Shown piece by piece: positions 51,187 through 59,681 of a stretch of 64,000 bases of DNA. Positions within the stretch are counted from its first letter, which is position 1. Every line of letters begins with the position of its first letter. Below the pieces are notes generated by a model. It was not told where the DNA came from. It saw nothing but the letters and a program-made list of their open reading frames with translations, and made no database searches. Origin of the DNA: Akkermansiaceae bacterium (GTDB lineage: Bacteria > Verrucomicrobiota > Verrucomicrobiia > Verrucomicrobiales > Akkermansiaceae); contig JANRFH010000030.1 in NCBI GenBank assembly GCA_030725745.1, positions 86,792 through 150,791 on the forward strand, written 5' to 3'. A program made the translations under genes and the position numbers.

Positions 51187-51798
51187 CTACGCGGACTTCA
51201 GCGTCTCCTTCTTGTCGTGGTGCAGGAAGTGATCCCAGCTTTCATCACCCAAACCGTTTTCCTGAAGCCCATACAGCGGCCTCCAGCGAGGCGCGTATGG
51301 CTCATTCGCCGGGTGCATGCCCGCCTCTTTCGGAAGCTTGTTCGACTTGCGTGTATTGCACTTCACGCATGAGGCCACGATGTTATCCCAGCTCGTTTTC
51401 CCGCCCTTGTCGCGCGGGATCACGTGGTCGAGGTTCAGTTTGATCTCAGGGAAAATCTTCTCGCAATACTGGCAGGTGAACTTGTCGCGCAAGAACACAT
51501 TGCGCCGCGTGAATTTCACATCAAGGCGCGGCAAGCGGTCGTAGATCCCCAGCACGATGATTTTCGGCACACTCAGCGCCAGCTTCACGCTATGGATCAC
51601 CTCGTCGCCAAGTTTCCCTTTCGAGTAGCCGATCCATGACATCAGATCATGCGTCGTGAATTTCTCCTCACCCTCCACCTGCACCACCTGCGCATGGCCG
51701 AGGCACAAGAGATGCACCGCCCGTCTTGCAGAGCAGGTGTGAATCGGCTGCCAATAGCGATTCAGCACAAGCACAGGCAATTCAAGAGGCGCACTCAT
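51187..51798 (-). CDS. HNH endonuclease family protein
   Basis: The start at MSAPLELPVLVLNRYWQPIH is typical of a conserved HNH group. The HNH core has TCQYCEKIF (CxxC), NLDHVIPRDKGGKTSWDNIV (His-Asn) and CVKCNTRKSNKLP (second CxxC). It ends with a conserved PRWRPLYG region. Such stand-alone chromosomal HNH proteins are widespread in Planctomycetota and Verrucomicrobiota; the biological role is unknown. Convergent with ispB, separated by 1 nt. Confidence 0.9.
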   Translation of the reverse strand: MSAPLELPVLVLNRYWQPIHTCSARRAVHLLCLGHAQVVQVEGEEKFTTHDLMSWIGYSKGKLGDEVIHSVKLALSVPKIIVLGIYDRLPRLDVKFTRRNVFLRDKFTCQYCEKIFPEIKLNLDHVIPRDKGGKTSWDNIVASCVKCNTRKSNKLPKEAGMHPANEPYAPRWRPLYGLQENGLGDESWDHFLHHDKKETLKSA

Positions 51799-51884
51799 AT
51801 CATTTCCCAGCAAAACGATGAGAAGCTAGCAAACCTTTGCCATCGGGCAATCCAAAAAGGCGGGGACTGCGAGCCGCGCCCACG

Positions 51885-51916
51885 AAAAAAGCCGGCGCCC
51901 TAGCGGACACCGGCTT
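51885..51916 (-). terminator. Rho-independent terminator of pnp
   Basis: On the minus strand AAGCCGG and CCGGCTT arms are followed by a T-run. It starts about 23 bp past the pnp stop. Confidence 0.8.
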
Positions 51917-51938
51917 GATGAATTCTAACTTGCGAAGA

Positions 51939-54101
51939 TTACGCGAGTGGCGTGGTGGTCTCTTCGACAGGTGCTTCTGAAGCAGCTTCCTCAGCTTTCT
52001 GGTCGCGGAGCCAGGCGCGGCGTGACATTTTCACGCGGCCTTTTTCGTCAACGCCGAGGCATTTTGCGGTAAGCATGTCGCCTTTTTTGACAACGTCTTC
52101 CACTTTCTCAACGCGGCCTTCGGCCAGCTCGGAGATGTGGACGAGGCCGTCTTTGCCAGGAAGCACTTCCATGAACGCACCGAAGGCGGTGACCGAAACG
52201 ACGCGACCTGTGTAGGTGTTGCCGACTTCGATTTCTTGGAACATGCGGTCGATCATCGACTTGGCACGCTCGAGGCCTTCCTGCTTGGATGCGTAGATGT
52301 GGACTGTGCCATCGTCTTCGATGTTCAGCTCCGCACCAGACTCTGCCTGGATGGCTTTGATGTTCTTGCCGCCTGGGCCAATGAGTTCGCCGATGCGATC
52401 TTGTGGGATCTTCACGGAAACGATGCGTGGCGCGTGGGCGCTGAGTTCCTTCGGATCGGTGATCGACTCGGCCATCTTGGCGATGACTTTCGTACGGCCT
52501 GCCTTGGCGATGTGGATGGCTTCTTCGAGCATCGCGAGCGGAAGGCCCGGGAGCTTGAGGTCGAGCTGATAACCTGTGACACCTTCGTCAGTGCCGCAGA
52601 GTTTGAAGTCCATATCACCGTAGAAATCCTCGGAGCCGATGATATCCAGAAGCATTTTGTGGGACTTAAGGGAGCCGTCATCGTTTTGCTCGGTGACGAG
52701 GCCGACAGAAATACCACCGACAGGGCGGATGAGCGGGACACCGGCATCGAGAAGAGCCATGGTGCCTGCACAAACGGAGGCCATCGAGGTGGAGCCGTTG
52801 GATTCCATAACTTCGGAGGACACACGCATGGCGTATGGGAAAACCTCTTCGGAAGGGATCACTGGCTCGATCGAACGCTCGGCAAGGGAGCCGTGGCCGA
52901 TTTCGCGACGGTTGATGCCACCCATACGTCCGCATTCGCCGACGGAGAATGGAGGGAAGTTGTAGTGAAGGATGAAACGCTTCTCATCAACACCACCTGC
53001 GTAGTTGTCGAAGTGTTGCTTCTCATCAGCAGGTGCGAGTGTGGCTATGCCGAGTGCTTGTGTTTCACCACGGGAGAAAATAGCGGAGCCGTGAACGCGT
53101 GGCAGAGTGCCAACTTCGCCGTAGAGCTCACGAAGATCGCCGATCTGGCGGCCGTCTGCGCGGACTCCTTTTTCCATGATAGAAATACGGAATGCCTTTT
53201 TCTGGAGGTATTCGAAGGCTTGCTCGACGTCGAAGTCAGTTGCCTCTGGAGCACGCTCCTTGATGGCTGCTTCCACTTCGTCGCGGAGTGCGCCGACTTT
53301 CTTGGCACGCTCGGTTTTCGATGCTGCGTAGATCGCGGCTTCAATGCGGTCACCCGCGATTTCGTAAGCAATTTCGAGAAGGTTCTCTTTGGCGAGCGTG
53401 AGTTCGTATTCGCGCTTCGCCTTGCCGCATTTTGCAGCGAGTTCCTCCTGAGCTTCTACAAGTTTGGTTACTGCCGCTTGGGCGAAATGCAGGGCTTTGA
53501 TGAATTCTTCCTCAGGCAGCTCGTGAGCTTGGCCTTCGATCATGATGACATCTTGTTTGTTGCCGACGTAGATGAGGTCGAGATCGCTCTCGGCACGCTC
53601 GTCGTGGGTAGGGTTAATGACGAAGTTGCCATCGACACGACCAACGCGCACGGCACCGATTGGGCCAGCGAATGGGATGTCAGAGATGCAGAGAGCGGCA
53701 GATGCGCCGTTCATTGCGAGAATATCGGAATCGTTGACGCCGTCCGCGCTGAGGAGGATGGCGACGATTTGCGTTTCGTAGAGGTAACCCTTAGGGAAGA
53801 GCGGACGCAGTGGGCGGTCCGTCATGCGGCAGGTGAGGATTTCCTTTTCGGTAGGGCGGCCTTCGCGTTTGAAGTAGCCACCAGGGAAGACACCAGCTGC
53901 GGTGGCTTTCTCCTTATATTCTACGGAAAGTGGGAACCAGGTCTGACCCGGGCGCACTTTGGTTTGAGATACTGCGGTAACGAGGATGATAGTTTCCCCG
54001 CTGCGAACGGTTACTGCACCGTCTGCAAGTTTGGCAAGTTTGCCTGTTTCGATCGTGATCGGATTAGTTCCGACATCGATCGTTTTGGAATGGATGTTCA
54101 T
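51939..54101 (-). CDS. pnp: Polyribonucleotide nucleotidyltransferase (PNPase)
   Basis: Phosphorolytic 3'-5' exoribonuclease and degradosome component. Two RNase PH domains (start GKLAKLADGAVTVRSGETI; second around VGTLPRVHGSAIFSRGETQA) flank an all-helical domain. The catalytic region shows LLDIIGSEDFYGDMDFKLCG. The KH domain spans about 555-620 (IPQDRIGELIGPGGKNIKAI) and the S1 domain about 622-695 (GNTYTGRVVSVTAFGAFMEV). 720 residues. The 674-aa + strand ORF over it is a shadow. rpsO lies just upstream, the classical order. Confidence 0.97.
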   Translation of the reverse strand: MNIHSKTIDVGTNPITIETGKLAKLADGAVTVRSGETIILVTAVSQTKVRPGQTWFPLSVEYKEKATAAGVFPGGYFKREGRPTEKEILTCRMTDRPLRPLFPKGYLYETQIVAILLSADGVNDSDILAMNGASAALCISDIPFAGPIGAVRVGRVDGNFVINPTHDERAESDLDLIYVGNKQDVIMIEGQAHELPEEEFIKALHFAQAAVTKLVEAQEELAAKCGKAKREYELTLAKENLLEIAYEIAGDRIEAAIYAASKTERAKKVGALRDEVEAAIKERAPEATDFDVEQAFEYLQKKAFRISIMEKGVRADGRQIGDLRELYGEVGTLPRVHGSAIFSRGETQALGIATLAPADEKQHFDNYAGGVDEKRFILHYNFPPFSVGECGRMGGINRREIGHGSLAERSIEPVIPSEEVFPYAMRVSSEVMESNGSTSMASVCAGTMALLDAGVPLIRPVGGISVGLVTEQNDDGSLKSHKMLLDIIGSEDFYGDMDFKLCGTDEGVTGYQLDLKLPGLPLAMLEEAIHIAKAGRTKVIAKMAESITDPKELSAHAPRIVSVKIPQDRIGELIGPGGKNIKAIQAESGAELNIEDDGTVHIYASKQEGLERAKSMIDRMFQEIEVGNTYTGRVVSVTAFGAFMEVLPGKDGLVHISELAEGRVEKVEDVVKKGDMLTAKCLGVDEKGRVKMSRRAWLRDQKAEEAASEAPVEETTTPLA

Positions 54102-54225
54102 TTTCTTATTAGTTCTTCTATTTACTTAACGTCAAAGCCGGGCAGCCCTATGCCGCCCTAGCTATCTGGATTTCCGGGAAATTTCCCGAGGGAGCGGTCA
54201 AAAAATCGCGCACCCCTTTTGCAAG

Positions 54226-54254
54226 ACAGCCACAGGAGAAACTCCCGTGGCTGT
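54226..54254 (-). promoter_or_regulatory. Stem-loop between rpsO and pnp
   Basis: ACAGCCAC and GTGGCTGT arms with inner GGAG/CTCC form a 12-bp interrupted stem and a short loop. The position matches the rpsO terminator / pnp leader hairpin of enterobacteria, where RNase III cleavage starts PNPase autoregulation. A weak T-run argues for a leader structure. Confidence 0.55.
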
Positions 54255-54274
54255 ATTTGCGAAATTGGTCGGAC

Positions 54275-54544
54275 TTAGCGGCGGAGGCCAAGGTCGGTGA
54301 TGAGCTTCTGGTAGTTCTCATCGCTCTTGCCCTTGACGTAATCAAGAAGCTTGCGGCGTTGGGAAACCATTTTCAGGAGTCCGCGGCGGGATGCGAAGTC
54401 CTTCTTGTGGATGAGTAGGTGCTCGGTGAGTTCAAAGATCCGCTTAGTGAGAAGCGCCACTTGGTAAGTTGCGCTGCCGGTGTCTTTTTCGTTCTGCTTG
54501 TACGACGCGAGGTCGATTTCTTGTCTTTCTGCTTTTACGCTCAT
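54275..54544 (-). CDS. rpsO: 30S ribosomal protein S15
   Basis: Primary 16S rRNA-binding protein of the platform. It is 89 residues with the family helices: [49 protein letters not shown], and [12 protein letters not shown] at the end. ATG start. It is followed on the same strand by pnp. Confidence 0.98.
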   Translation of the reverse strand: MSVKAERQEIDLASYKQNEKDTGSATYQVALLTKRIFELTEHLLIHKKDFASRRGLLKMVSQRRKLLDYVKGKSDENYQKLITDLGLRR

Positions 54545-54559
54545 TTTGTGTAAGGGATG

Positions 54560-54582
54560 GGGTCAGCGTTCATCGCCGACCC
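54560..54582 (-). promoter_or_regulatory. Hairpin in the rpsO leader
   Basis: GGGTC and GACCC arms with inner GCG/CGC pairing lie 16-38 nt upstream of the S15 ATG. S15 autoregulates through leader structures in several phyla, so this is a candidate site. The rest of the 224-bp space up to 54768 shows no ORF I believe. Confidence 0.4.
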
Positions 54583-54768
54583 GTCCTAGGGGCGCGCAAT
54601 AAAGCGGGGAATGCAGCGGAATGCAAGGATTTTCAGTGTCCGGCGCAGAGACCATTTGGGTTTGTGAAATTTCTACGATGACCGCTGTGAGATTAGGAGA
54701 AAAACGCGAACTACTACATGCCCGCCCATTCGCAGCATGCAGTTGAAAATGATGAATCGCTACATCCA

Positions 54769-55161
54769 CTAGTAAGCAATTACCTTCAGCCCGGGGATTT
54801 TCGCGAAGTGTGAGCTATTGCGCGTCACCAGTGGCATGGAGTGAGCCAATGCAGCTGCGGCGATCCAGTGCTCGTTCACTCCGATGAGCTGCTTTTTCTT
54901 CCGCAATACGCTGCTGGTAGCTGCGTATTGATGAGCCGTTGCTTCGTCCAGTGGCAGGATCTCGAACTTTTCCAGCATGGCGGCACAGGCGGGATGCTTG
55001 ATATCTCCGAAACCCTCGGCAAACTCGCCAACCACCGTCCATGACAGGCAGGGGCAAGCGAAGGGTTCCTTGCGGAGAAAATCGTGAGCCCTTCCCGACC
55101 CGGTGCGAATCTCGCGTTCTAGGTCGATGAGAAAGCAGGTATCAAAGAGAAAACTGCTCAT
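54769..55161 (-). CDS. vapC: PIN-domain ribonuclease toxin (VapC-like)
   Basis: PIN fold with acidic residues in SSFLFDTCFLIDLE (Asp) and VVGEFAEGF (Glu). The late motif NEHWIAAAALAHSMPLVTRN is the usual VapC D-x-WIAA block with Glu at the Asp position, and it ends HFAKIPGLKVI. VapC toxins cleave tRNA or rRNA. The start ATG overlaps the antitoxin stop (ATGA). At 130 residues the length is normal. Confidence 0.9.
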   Translation of the reverse strand: MSSFLFDTCFLIDLEREIRTGSGRAHDFLRKEPFACPCLSWTVVGEFAEGFGDIKHPACAAMLEKFEILPLDEATAHQYAATSSVLRKKKQLIGVNEHWIAAAALAHSMPLVTRNSSHFAKIPGLKVIAY

Positions 55162-55397
55162 AACCAAGAGTCCTCTGTTGGAAGATCCTCTGACTGCGCG
55201 GCCTGGAGGTCACGGATGACAGCTTCCTCCGCGGGCGGAAGGTCTGGCAGGGAATCAAGAAGCGAGCTGCAAGTCTTTCGCGGCGCTTCCCACGTCGCAC
55301 GGCGGATGATCTGGGAAAACGAGTCGCGCGGCTCCCGGCGGGCAGCGGTTAGTTTCTCGTAGGCAACCAGATCGATGGAGATAGTTTTCGTAGCCAT
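55158..55397 (-). CDS. vapB: VapB-like antitoxin
   Basis: Small 79-residue protein starting MATKTISIDLVAYEKLTAARRE, the pattern of DUF217-type antitoxins (TISIxxxAYexL...SFSxII). The acidic C-terminus (DLQAAQSEDLPTEDSWL) would wrap the toxin. It overlaps vapC by 4 bp, so the pair is co-translated. Such antitoxins usually repress their own promoter. Confidence 0.87.
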   Translation of the reverse strand: MATKTISIDLVAYEKLTAARREPRDSFSQIIRRATWEAPRKTCSSLLDSLPDLPPAEEAVIRDLQAAQSEDLPTEDSWL

Positions 55398-55480
55398 GCA
55401 TGCAGCATACACAGACTATACAGAATGTCAAAGTATCCAGTTGGCTTAATAGCTTTTAACTGCAGAACCTCGTCAGATCT

Positions 55481-56393
55481 TCAGAAAATCGAAGTTCCGG
55501 TCAGATCCGTCAGCAGCTCCAAGGCGAGACACCCTGCGGCGGAGTTCCCCTTTGGGTTGAGCGGAGGGCTCCAGACAGCGACGGAGTATTTTCCCGGATT
55601 AACAGCCGCGATCCCGCCGCCGACGCCACTCTTTCCCGGCAGACCCACACGGAAGGCGAACTCCCCGGACTCATCGTAGAAGCCACAGGTGAGCATCAGC
55701 GCATTGATCCGCTTCGCCCGGCGGACGGAAAGCACCTGCTCCCCGTTTTCCAGCCGACCGTGATTCATAAACAGCGCGAACGTCCGTGCCAGCTCGTCGC
55801 AGCTCATCCGTATCGAGCACGCCGCGCAGTAGAACTCGATGAGCTCAGTGATGTCGTTGTGAATGTTGCCGAAATCTTTCATGAAGTTGAGCATCGCAAG
55901 ATTCCGGTAAGCGACCTCGCGCTCGGACTTGGCAACGAAGCGGTCGAAATTGATATCAGGCACGCCTGAAACAAGACGGACGAAATCTAGGAACTCCGAC
56001 AGAGGATCATCATAGACTCATCAAAAAATCACAGACCACGAGCGCACCTGAGTTGATGAACGGATTTCTGGGAATGCCCCGCTCGTGTTCCAGCTGTATC
56101 AGCGAATTGAATGGATCTCCGGAAGGCTCGACACCCACCCGCCTCCAGATTTTCCGCCCTGCAGCGGATAGAACCATGCTAATCAGCAGCACCTTGGTGA
56201 TACTCTGTATGGAAAACGCCTCCGCGCTATCCCCCACGGAAAAGCTCTCACCATCAGCCGAGTGCAGACACATCCCGAATTTCTCCGGAGAAATTTTTGC
56301 CAACCCCGGAATGTAAGACGCCACCTGCCCATCTGGACGCCGCGAGATCACCTCTTTATGGATTTTTTCGAGAATGGCTTGGTAATCCGGCAT
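55481..56393 (-). pseudogene. glsA: Glutaminase interrupted by a frameshift
   Basis: Glutaminase A-type serine-dependent beta-lactamase fold. The first part (from MPDYQAILEKIHKEVISRRPDG) carries the Ser-Lys motif SIQSITKVL and RNPFINSGALVVCDF, then hits TGA at 56010. The second part resumes one frame over (YDDPLSEFLDFVRL, then PDINFDRFVAKSEREVAYRN) and continues through NHGRLENG, TCGFYDESGEFAF, GKSGVGGGI to the normal C-terminus LELLTDL. A net +1 (or -2) change near 56010-56016 explains both. Together they give about 300 residues, the normal length. This could be a recent mutation or a sequencing error. Confidence 0.88.
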
Positions 56394-56512
56394 GGCCGCT
56401 AGGGAAATGTCCGGACGACCACGAAGCAACTGCATTCAGTAAAAAAGCAAATCGTCTTCTTCCCTGATTCCCTTTGTTTCGTAGGCTTCACCGACTTAAA
56501 AGAATAGGTGAA

Positions 56513-57634
56513 ATGGCGGAGGAAACGAAAGACTTCAAGGACAGGTTCGATCAACGGGCGGCGGATGAGCTGGCTGCACAGGTCTACACAGCCTGGAACG
56601 TATTCGACAGGAAACGCTTTCTGAAACTAGCGACGCATAACCTCGCCTCGCTCGAAATGACCCCGCGTGTCCGGCAATTTTCCGGTGCGCTCGCCGCCAC
56701 GTTGCCCGCAGATAAGACCACCGCCATCGAAATTCTCGTGCGCAGCCTGCCCTCCCCCATGGACGGCTGCGATGACCTCAGTTCCAGCTGGATCCAGTGG
56801 CCGGTCGCCCATTTCATCAGCGAGCACGGCCTTCCGCACTATCAGCAGTCGATGGCCGCCCTGCGTGAAATCACCATGCGTTTCACATCGGAGTTCGCCG
56901 TTCGCCCCTTTGCCGCCGCCTACCCGGAAAAAGTTTACCGCGATCTCCTCAAGCTCACCGCCGATCCCAATCCACACGTCCGCCGCTGGTGCTCCGAAGG
57001 CTCCCGCCCCCGCCTCCCATGGGGACAACGTCTCAATGATCTCGTCGCAGACCCCTCCCCGCTCTGGCCCATCCTAGATGCGCTCCGCCACGACCCCGAG
57101 CTCTATGTCCGCCGCTCGGTCGCGAACAATCTCAACGACATCGCCAAGGATCACCCGGAGCTTGTTGTAGAAAAGTGCGCCGAATGGAAACAAGCCGCGA
57201 GCAACAAGGATCTGGATCACCTCATCCGCCACGCCCTCCGCACATTGATCAAAAACGGCCACCCCGGCGCACTCGGATTCCTCGGTTACGCCCCTCTGCA
57301 GAAAACGGAAGCCGATTTCTCCATTTCCGGTGCCCGCATCCCCATCGGCAAGCCCTTGGAATTGTCCCTGACACTCATTTCCCGAAACAAAACCGACCAG
57401 AACCTCGTCATCGACTTCGCGATCCATTTCCTCAGGAAAAACGGCAGCCATTCGCGCAAAGTCTTCAAGTGGACAACCCTCACCCTCCCCGCCGCCGGAA
57501 CACTAACCCTTTCCAAAAAGCATCCACTGAAGAAAACCACCATCCGAGCCCTCTACCCGGGACTTCATCGCGTTGAATTGCTCGTGAACGGTGCGACCCT
57601 GTCGGAAATCCCCTTCGAACTTCTCACCGAATGA
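56513..57634 (+). CDS. AlkD-like HEAT-repeat DNA alkylation repair protein
   Basis: The ATG at MAEETKDFKDRF is chosen for its nearby AGGTGA. Helical HEAT-like repeats span about 20-265 (WPVAHFISEHGLPHYQQSM, DPNPHVRRWCSEGSRPRLPW, DPELYVRRSVANNLNDIAKD). RRWCSEGSRPRLPWG and the RRSVANNLNDI motif match AlkD-type glycosylases for N3/N7-alkylpurines. About 100 residues of beta-rich sequence follow (LELSLTLISRNKTDQNLVID), as in the longer AlkD subgroup. First of three overlapping genes. Confidence 0.87.
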   Translation: MAEETKDFKDRFDQRAADELAAQVYTAWNVFDRKRFLKLATHNLASLEMTPRVRQFSGALAATLPADKTTAIEILVRSLPSPMDGCDDLSSSWIQWPVAHFISEHGLPHYQQSMAALREITMRFTSEFAVRPFAAAYPEKVYRDLLKLTADPNPHVRRWCSEGSRPRLPWGQRLNDLVADPSPLWPILDALRHDPELYVRRSVANNLNDIAKDHPELVVEKCAEWKQAASNKDLDHLIRHALRTLIKNGHPGALGFLGYAPLQKTEADFSISGARIPIGKPLELSLTLISRNKTDQNLVIDFAIHFLRKNGSHSRKVFKWTTLTLPAAGTLTLSKKHPLKKTTIRALYPGLHRVELLVNGATLSEIPFELLTE

Positions 57635-58137
57635 AATTTTTCCTCCTGCCGCTCCTCGCGATGTCCTGCGCAACCGCCTCGCCGCTCACCGACGCAGTGG
57701 ACGATCTCATCTCCCGCAGCATCCCGCTGATTCAAACCAAAGATCTCGCCACCACGATCAAAGCCGACAAAAAAGCAGTCCTGCTCGACGCACGTCAGCC
57801 CGAGGAATTCCAGACAAGCCATCTTCCGGGAGCCTATTGGGTCGGCTTCAAGAAATTCAAAATAGCGAACCTCCCCGAGATCCAAAAAGATACCCCCATC
57901 ATCGTCTATTGCTCCGTCGGCTACCGTAGCGAAAAGATCGGCGAGAAACTCAAAGCAGCTGGCTACACCAATGTCCGCAACCTCTACGGAGGCATCTTCG
58001 CATGGGCGAACGAAGGCCGTGAACTCGTGGATCACGATGGCAATAGCACCAAAACCGTACACGGTTACGACAGAAAATGGTCGAAACTTCTCGATCCAGA
58101 AGTCCCTCTCGTCCTAGACATCGCACTACAACCATGA
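57631..58137 (+). CDS. Secreted single-domain rhodanese
   Basis: The signal peptide is KFFLLPLLAMSCATAS. Rhodanese domain: KKAVLLDARQPEEFQTSHLP, IIVYCSVGYRSEKIGEKL (active-site Cys in CSVGYRS) and VRNLYGGIFAWANEG. It likely handles persulfide or thiosulfate sulfur outside the cytoplasm (inference). ATGA overlaps at both ends join it to the AlkD-like gene upstream and the TRIC gene downstream. Confidence 0.9.
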   Translation: MKFFLLPLLAMSCATASPLTDAVDDLISRSIPLIQTKDLATTIKADKKAVLLDARQPEEFQTSHLPGAYWVGFKKFKIANLPEIQKDTPIIVYCSVGYRSEKIGEKLKAAGYTNVRNLYGGIFAWANEGRELVDHDGNSTKTVHGYDRKWSKLLDPEVPLVLDIALQP

Positions 58138-58742
58138 ACCCTTTCCTTTACGCCTTCGACCTCAGCGGAGTGTTTTTCTTCGCCGTATCAGGCGCCATTG
58201 CTGGGCGGAAAAACCAGATGGATATCTTTGGGATGTTCATGCTCGCACTCGTCACCGGCATGGGTGGCGGCACCCTGCGCAGCCTGCTCATCGGTGCCAC
58301 ACCACCGCCCATCCTGCTCGACCCTGCTTATGTATCTCTGGCCGCAGCAGCCACCGTTGCATCGTTTTTTGCCGAGCCAATATGGGAGAAAAGGCAGCGT
58401 GCCGTTTCCTTTTTCGACGCCATCGGATTGGGATTCTTCGTATGCATCGGCATCCAAGTCGCACAAAACCACGGCCTCGCACCATGGGCATGCCTCGGCA
58501 TGGGCTTGGTCACCGCGACCTTTGGCGGTGTCCTCCGCGATCTGCTCCGCGCAGAAATTCCCCTCATTTTCCGAAAAGAAATCTACGCCACCGCAGCACT
58601 ACTCGGAGGCATCGCATACCTCATTGCTGATCATTTCGGCCTCCAGCCGCGCTACAACATTCCGATCACCACGGTCATCACCGCCGGCATCCGTCTCGCC
58701 GCGATTCGCTATGGTTTCCGCCTGCCAGGGCAGGCCGTGTGA
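58134..58742 (+). CDS. TRIC/UPF0126 family membrane channel protein
   Basis: About seven helices with a duplicated Gly motif typical of trimeric intracellular cation channels (YadS/YicG group): [35 protein letters not shown], then GMGLVTATFGGVLRDLLRAE. It forms homotrimers that conduct K+ in other organisms; glycine import has been proposed for some relatives. The start overlaps the rhodanese stop by 4 bp. Confidence 0.9.
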   Translation: MNPFLYAFDLSGVFFFAVSGAIAGRKNQMDIFGMFMLALVTGMGGGTLRSLLIGATPPPILLDPAYVSLAAAATVASFFAEPIWEKRQRAVSFFDAIGLGFFVCIGIQVAQNHGLAPWACLGMGLVTATFGGVLRDLLRAEIPLIFRKEIYATAALLGGIAYLIADHFGLQPRYNIPITTVITAGIRLAAIRYGFRLPGQAV

Positions 58743-58753
58743 TAGGCGACTGA

Positions 58754-59638
58754 TCAGCCTATGAGAGTCTTCATGCTCTCCCGAATACTCTCAAGAGGAT
58801 GAGGGGAGTGATCCTGCTCTACGTGGCAATATTTTACTCCTGTTGCTCCCGCGCAGGCCAGGATGGACTCAAACGGTATGATCCCGTTGCCGATTTCTTT
58901 GAAAGCGTCTTTATCGGGGCTGGAGTACCTCGGCATTTCCACACCCTCCTTGAGATCCTTCAGGTGGAGTTGGGAAACGCGGCCTTTGAGTTTCTCCATC
59001 AGCTTGACGGGTTCAATACCGCCAAGTTTCACCCAAAAGACATCGATCTCAAACATCATGTCGGGGCTGAACTCTTCGATGAAAACGTCAAAGCCGGTTT
59101 TGCCTTCCGCCATTGGCTCAAACTCGAAGCTGTGATTGTGGTAAGAGAGTTGAACACCGGCTTCTTTGCTGATCTCCGCTGCTTTGTTGAACTTTCCGGC
59201 GACCTCCTTGTATCCGTCGAGGTCTTTGCGAACCTTGTCCTGGATGTAGGGGATGACGAGATGGGAAAGCCCTTGCCCTTTGGCGTCGGCGACGACTTTC
59301 TGGAAATCCGGAAGCGCGGCGTCCTTTGCCTCGACGATGGTGTTCCAATCGAAGTGCATGGAGTTGACGGCGAGGCCGTTGTCCTTGGCTGCGGCAATCA
59401 TGTCATCAGTTTCGGGGGAGCGGTAGGGCTCCACCTGCCTGTAGCCGGCATCTGCTACGGCTTTGATCGTTGCTGCCGTGTCCTTAGCTATCTGATCACG
59501 GAGGGTGTAGAGCTGAATGCCCATATTCTGCACATAGGGGCTGGAGGATTCGGCTCCGAAGAGGGATTGGACGCTTGAAAGGGCGAAAGCGGTTCCGGCT
59601 GTATTTCGAAGAAAACTGCGGCGACTCATGAATTTCAT
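58754..59638 (-). CDS. Tat-exported sugar phosphate isomerase/epimerase (xylose isomerase-like TIM barrel)
   Basis: The start at MKFMSRRSFLRNTAGTAFAL exposes a twin-arginine signal (SRRSFLRN). The AP endonuclease 2 / xylose-isomerase-like barrel follows: MGIQLYTLRDQIAKD, QVEPYRSPETDDMI, VQLSYHNHSFEFEPM (metal His), MMFEIDVFWVKLGG (Glu, Asp) and YCHVEQDHSP. Many members in this phylum process exported keto-sugars or inositol-like compounds, which fits the secreted 3-keto-disaccharide hydrolase at 49 kb (inference). It is downstream of the nucleoside transporter. Confidence 0.88.
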   Translation of the reverse strand: MKFMSRRSFLRNTAGTAFALSSVQSLFGAESSSPYVQNMGIQLYTLRDQIAKDTAATIKAVADAGYRQVEPYRSPETDDMIAAAKDNGLAVNSMHFDWNTIVEAKDAALPDFQKVVADAKGQGLSHLVIPYIQDKVRKDLDGYKEVAGKFNKAAEISKEAGVQLSYHNHSFEFEPMAEGKTGFDVFIEEFSPDMMFEIDVFWVKLGGIEPVKLMEKLKGRVSQLHLKDLKEGVEMPRYSSPDKDAFKEIGNGIIPFESILACAGATGVKYCHVEQDHSPHPLESIRESMKTLIG

Positions 59639-59681
59639 CACCAACATGGTGGTTTCCTCGGCTTGCCCCTGCAAGGTGCAT

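Noticed and set aside
52137-54161. 674-codon ORF on + over pnp
   Set aside because: It lies opposite pnp, whose domains are unmistakable. The translation is Cys/Phe/Asp-rich with no recognisable domain, a typical antisense shadow of a strongly biased gene.
54563-54769. 68-codon ORF upstream of rpsO
   Set aside because: No domain or good start; it covers the S15 leader hairpin.
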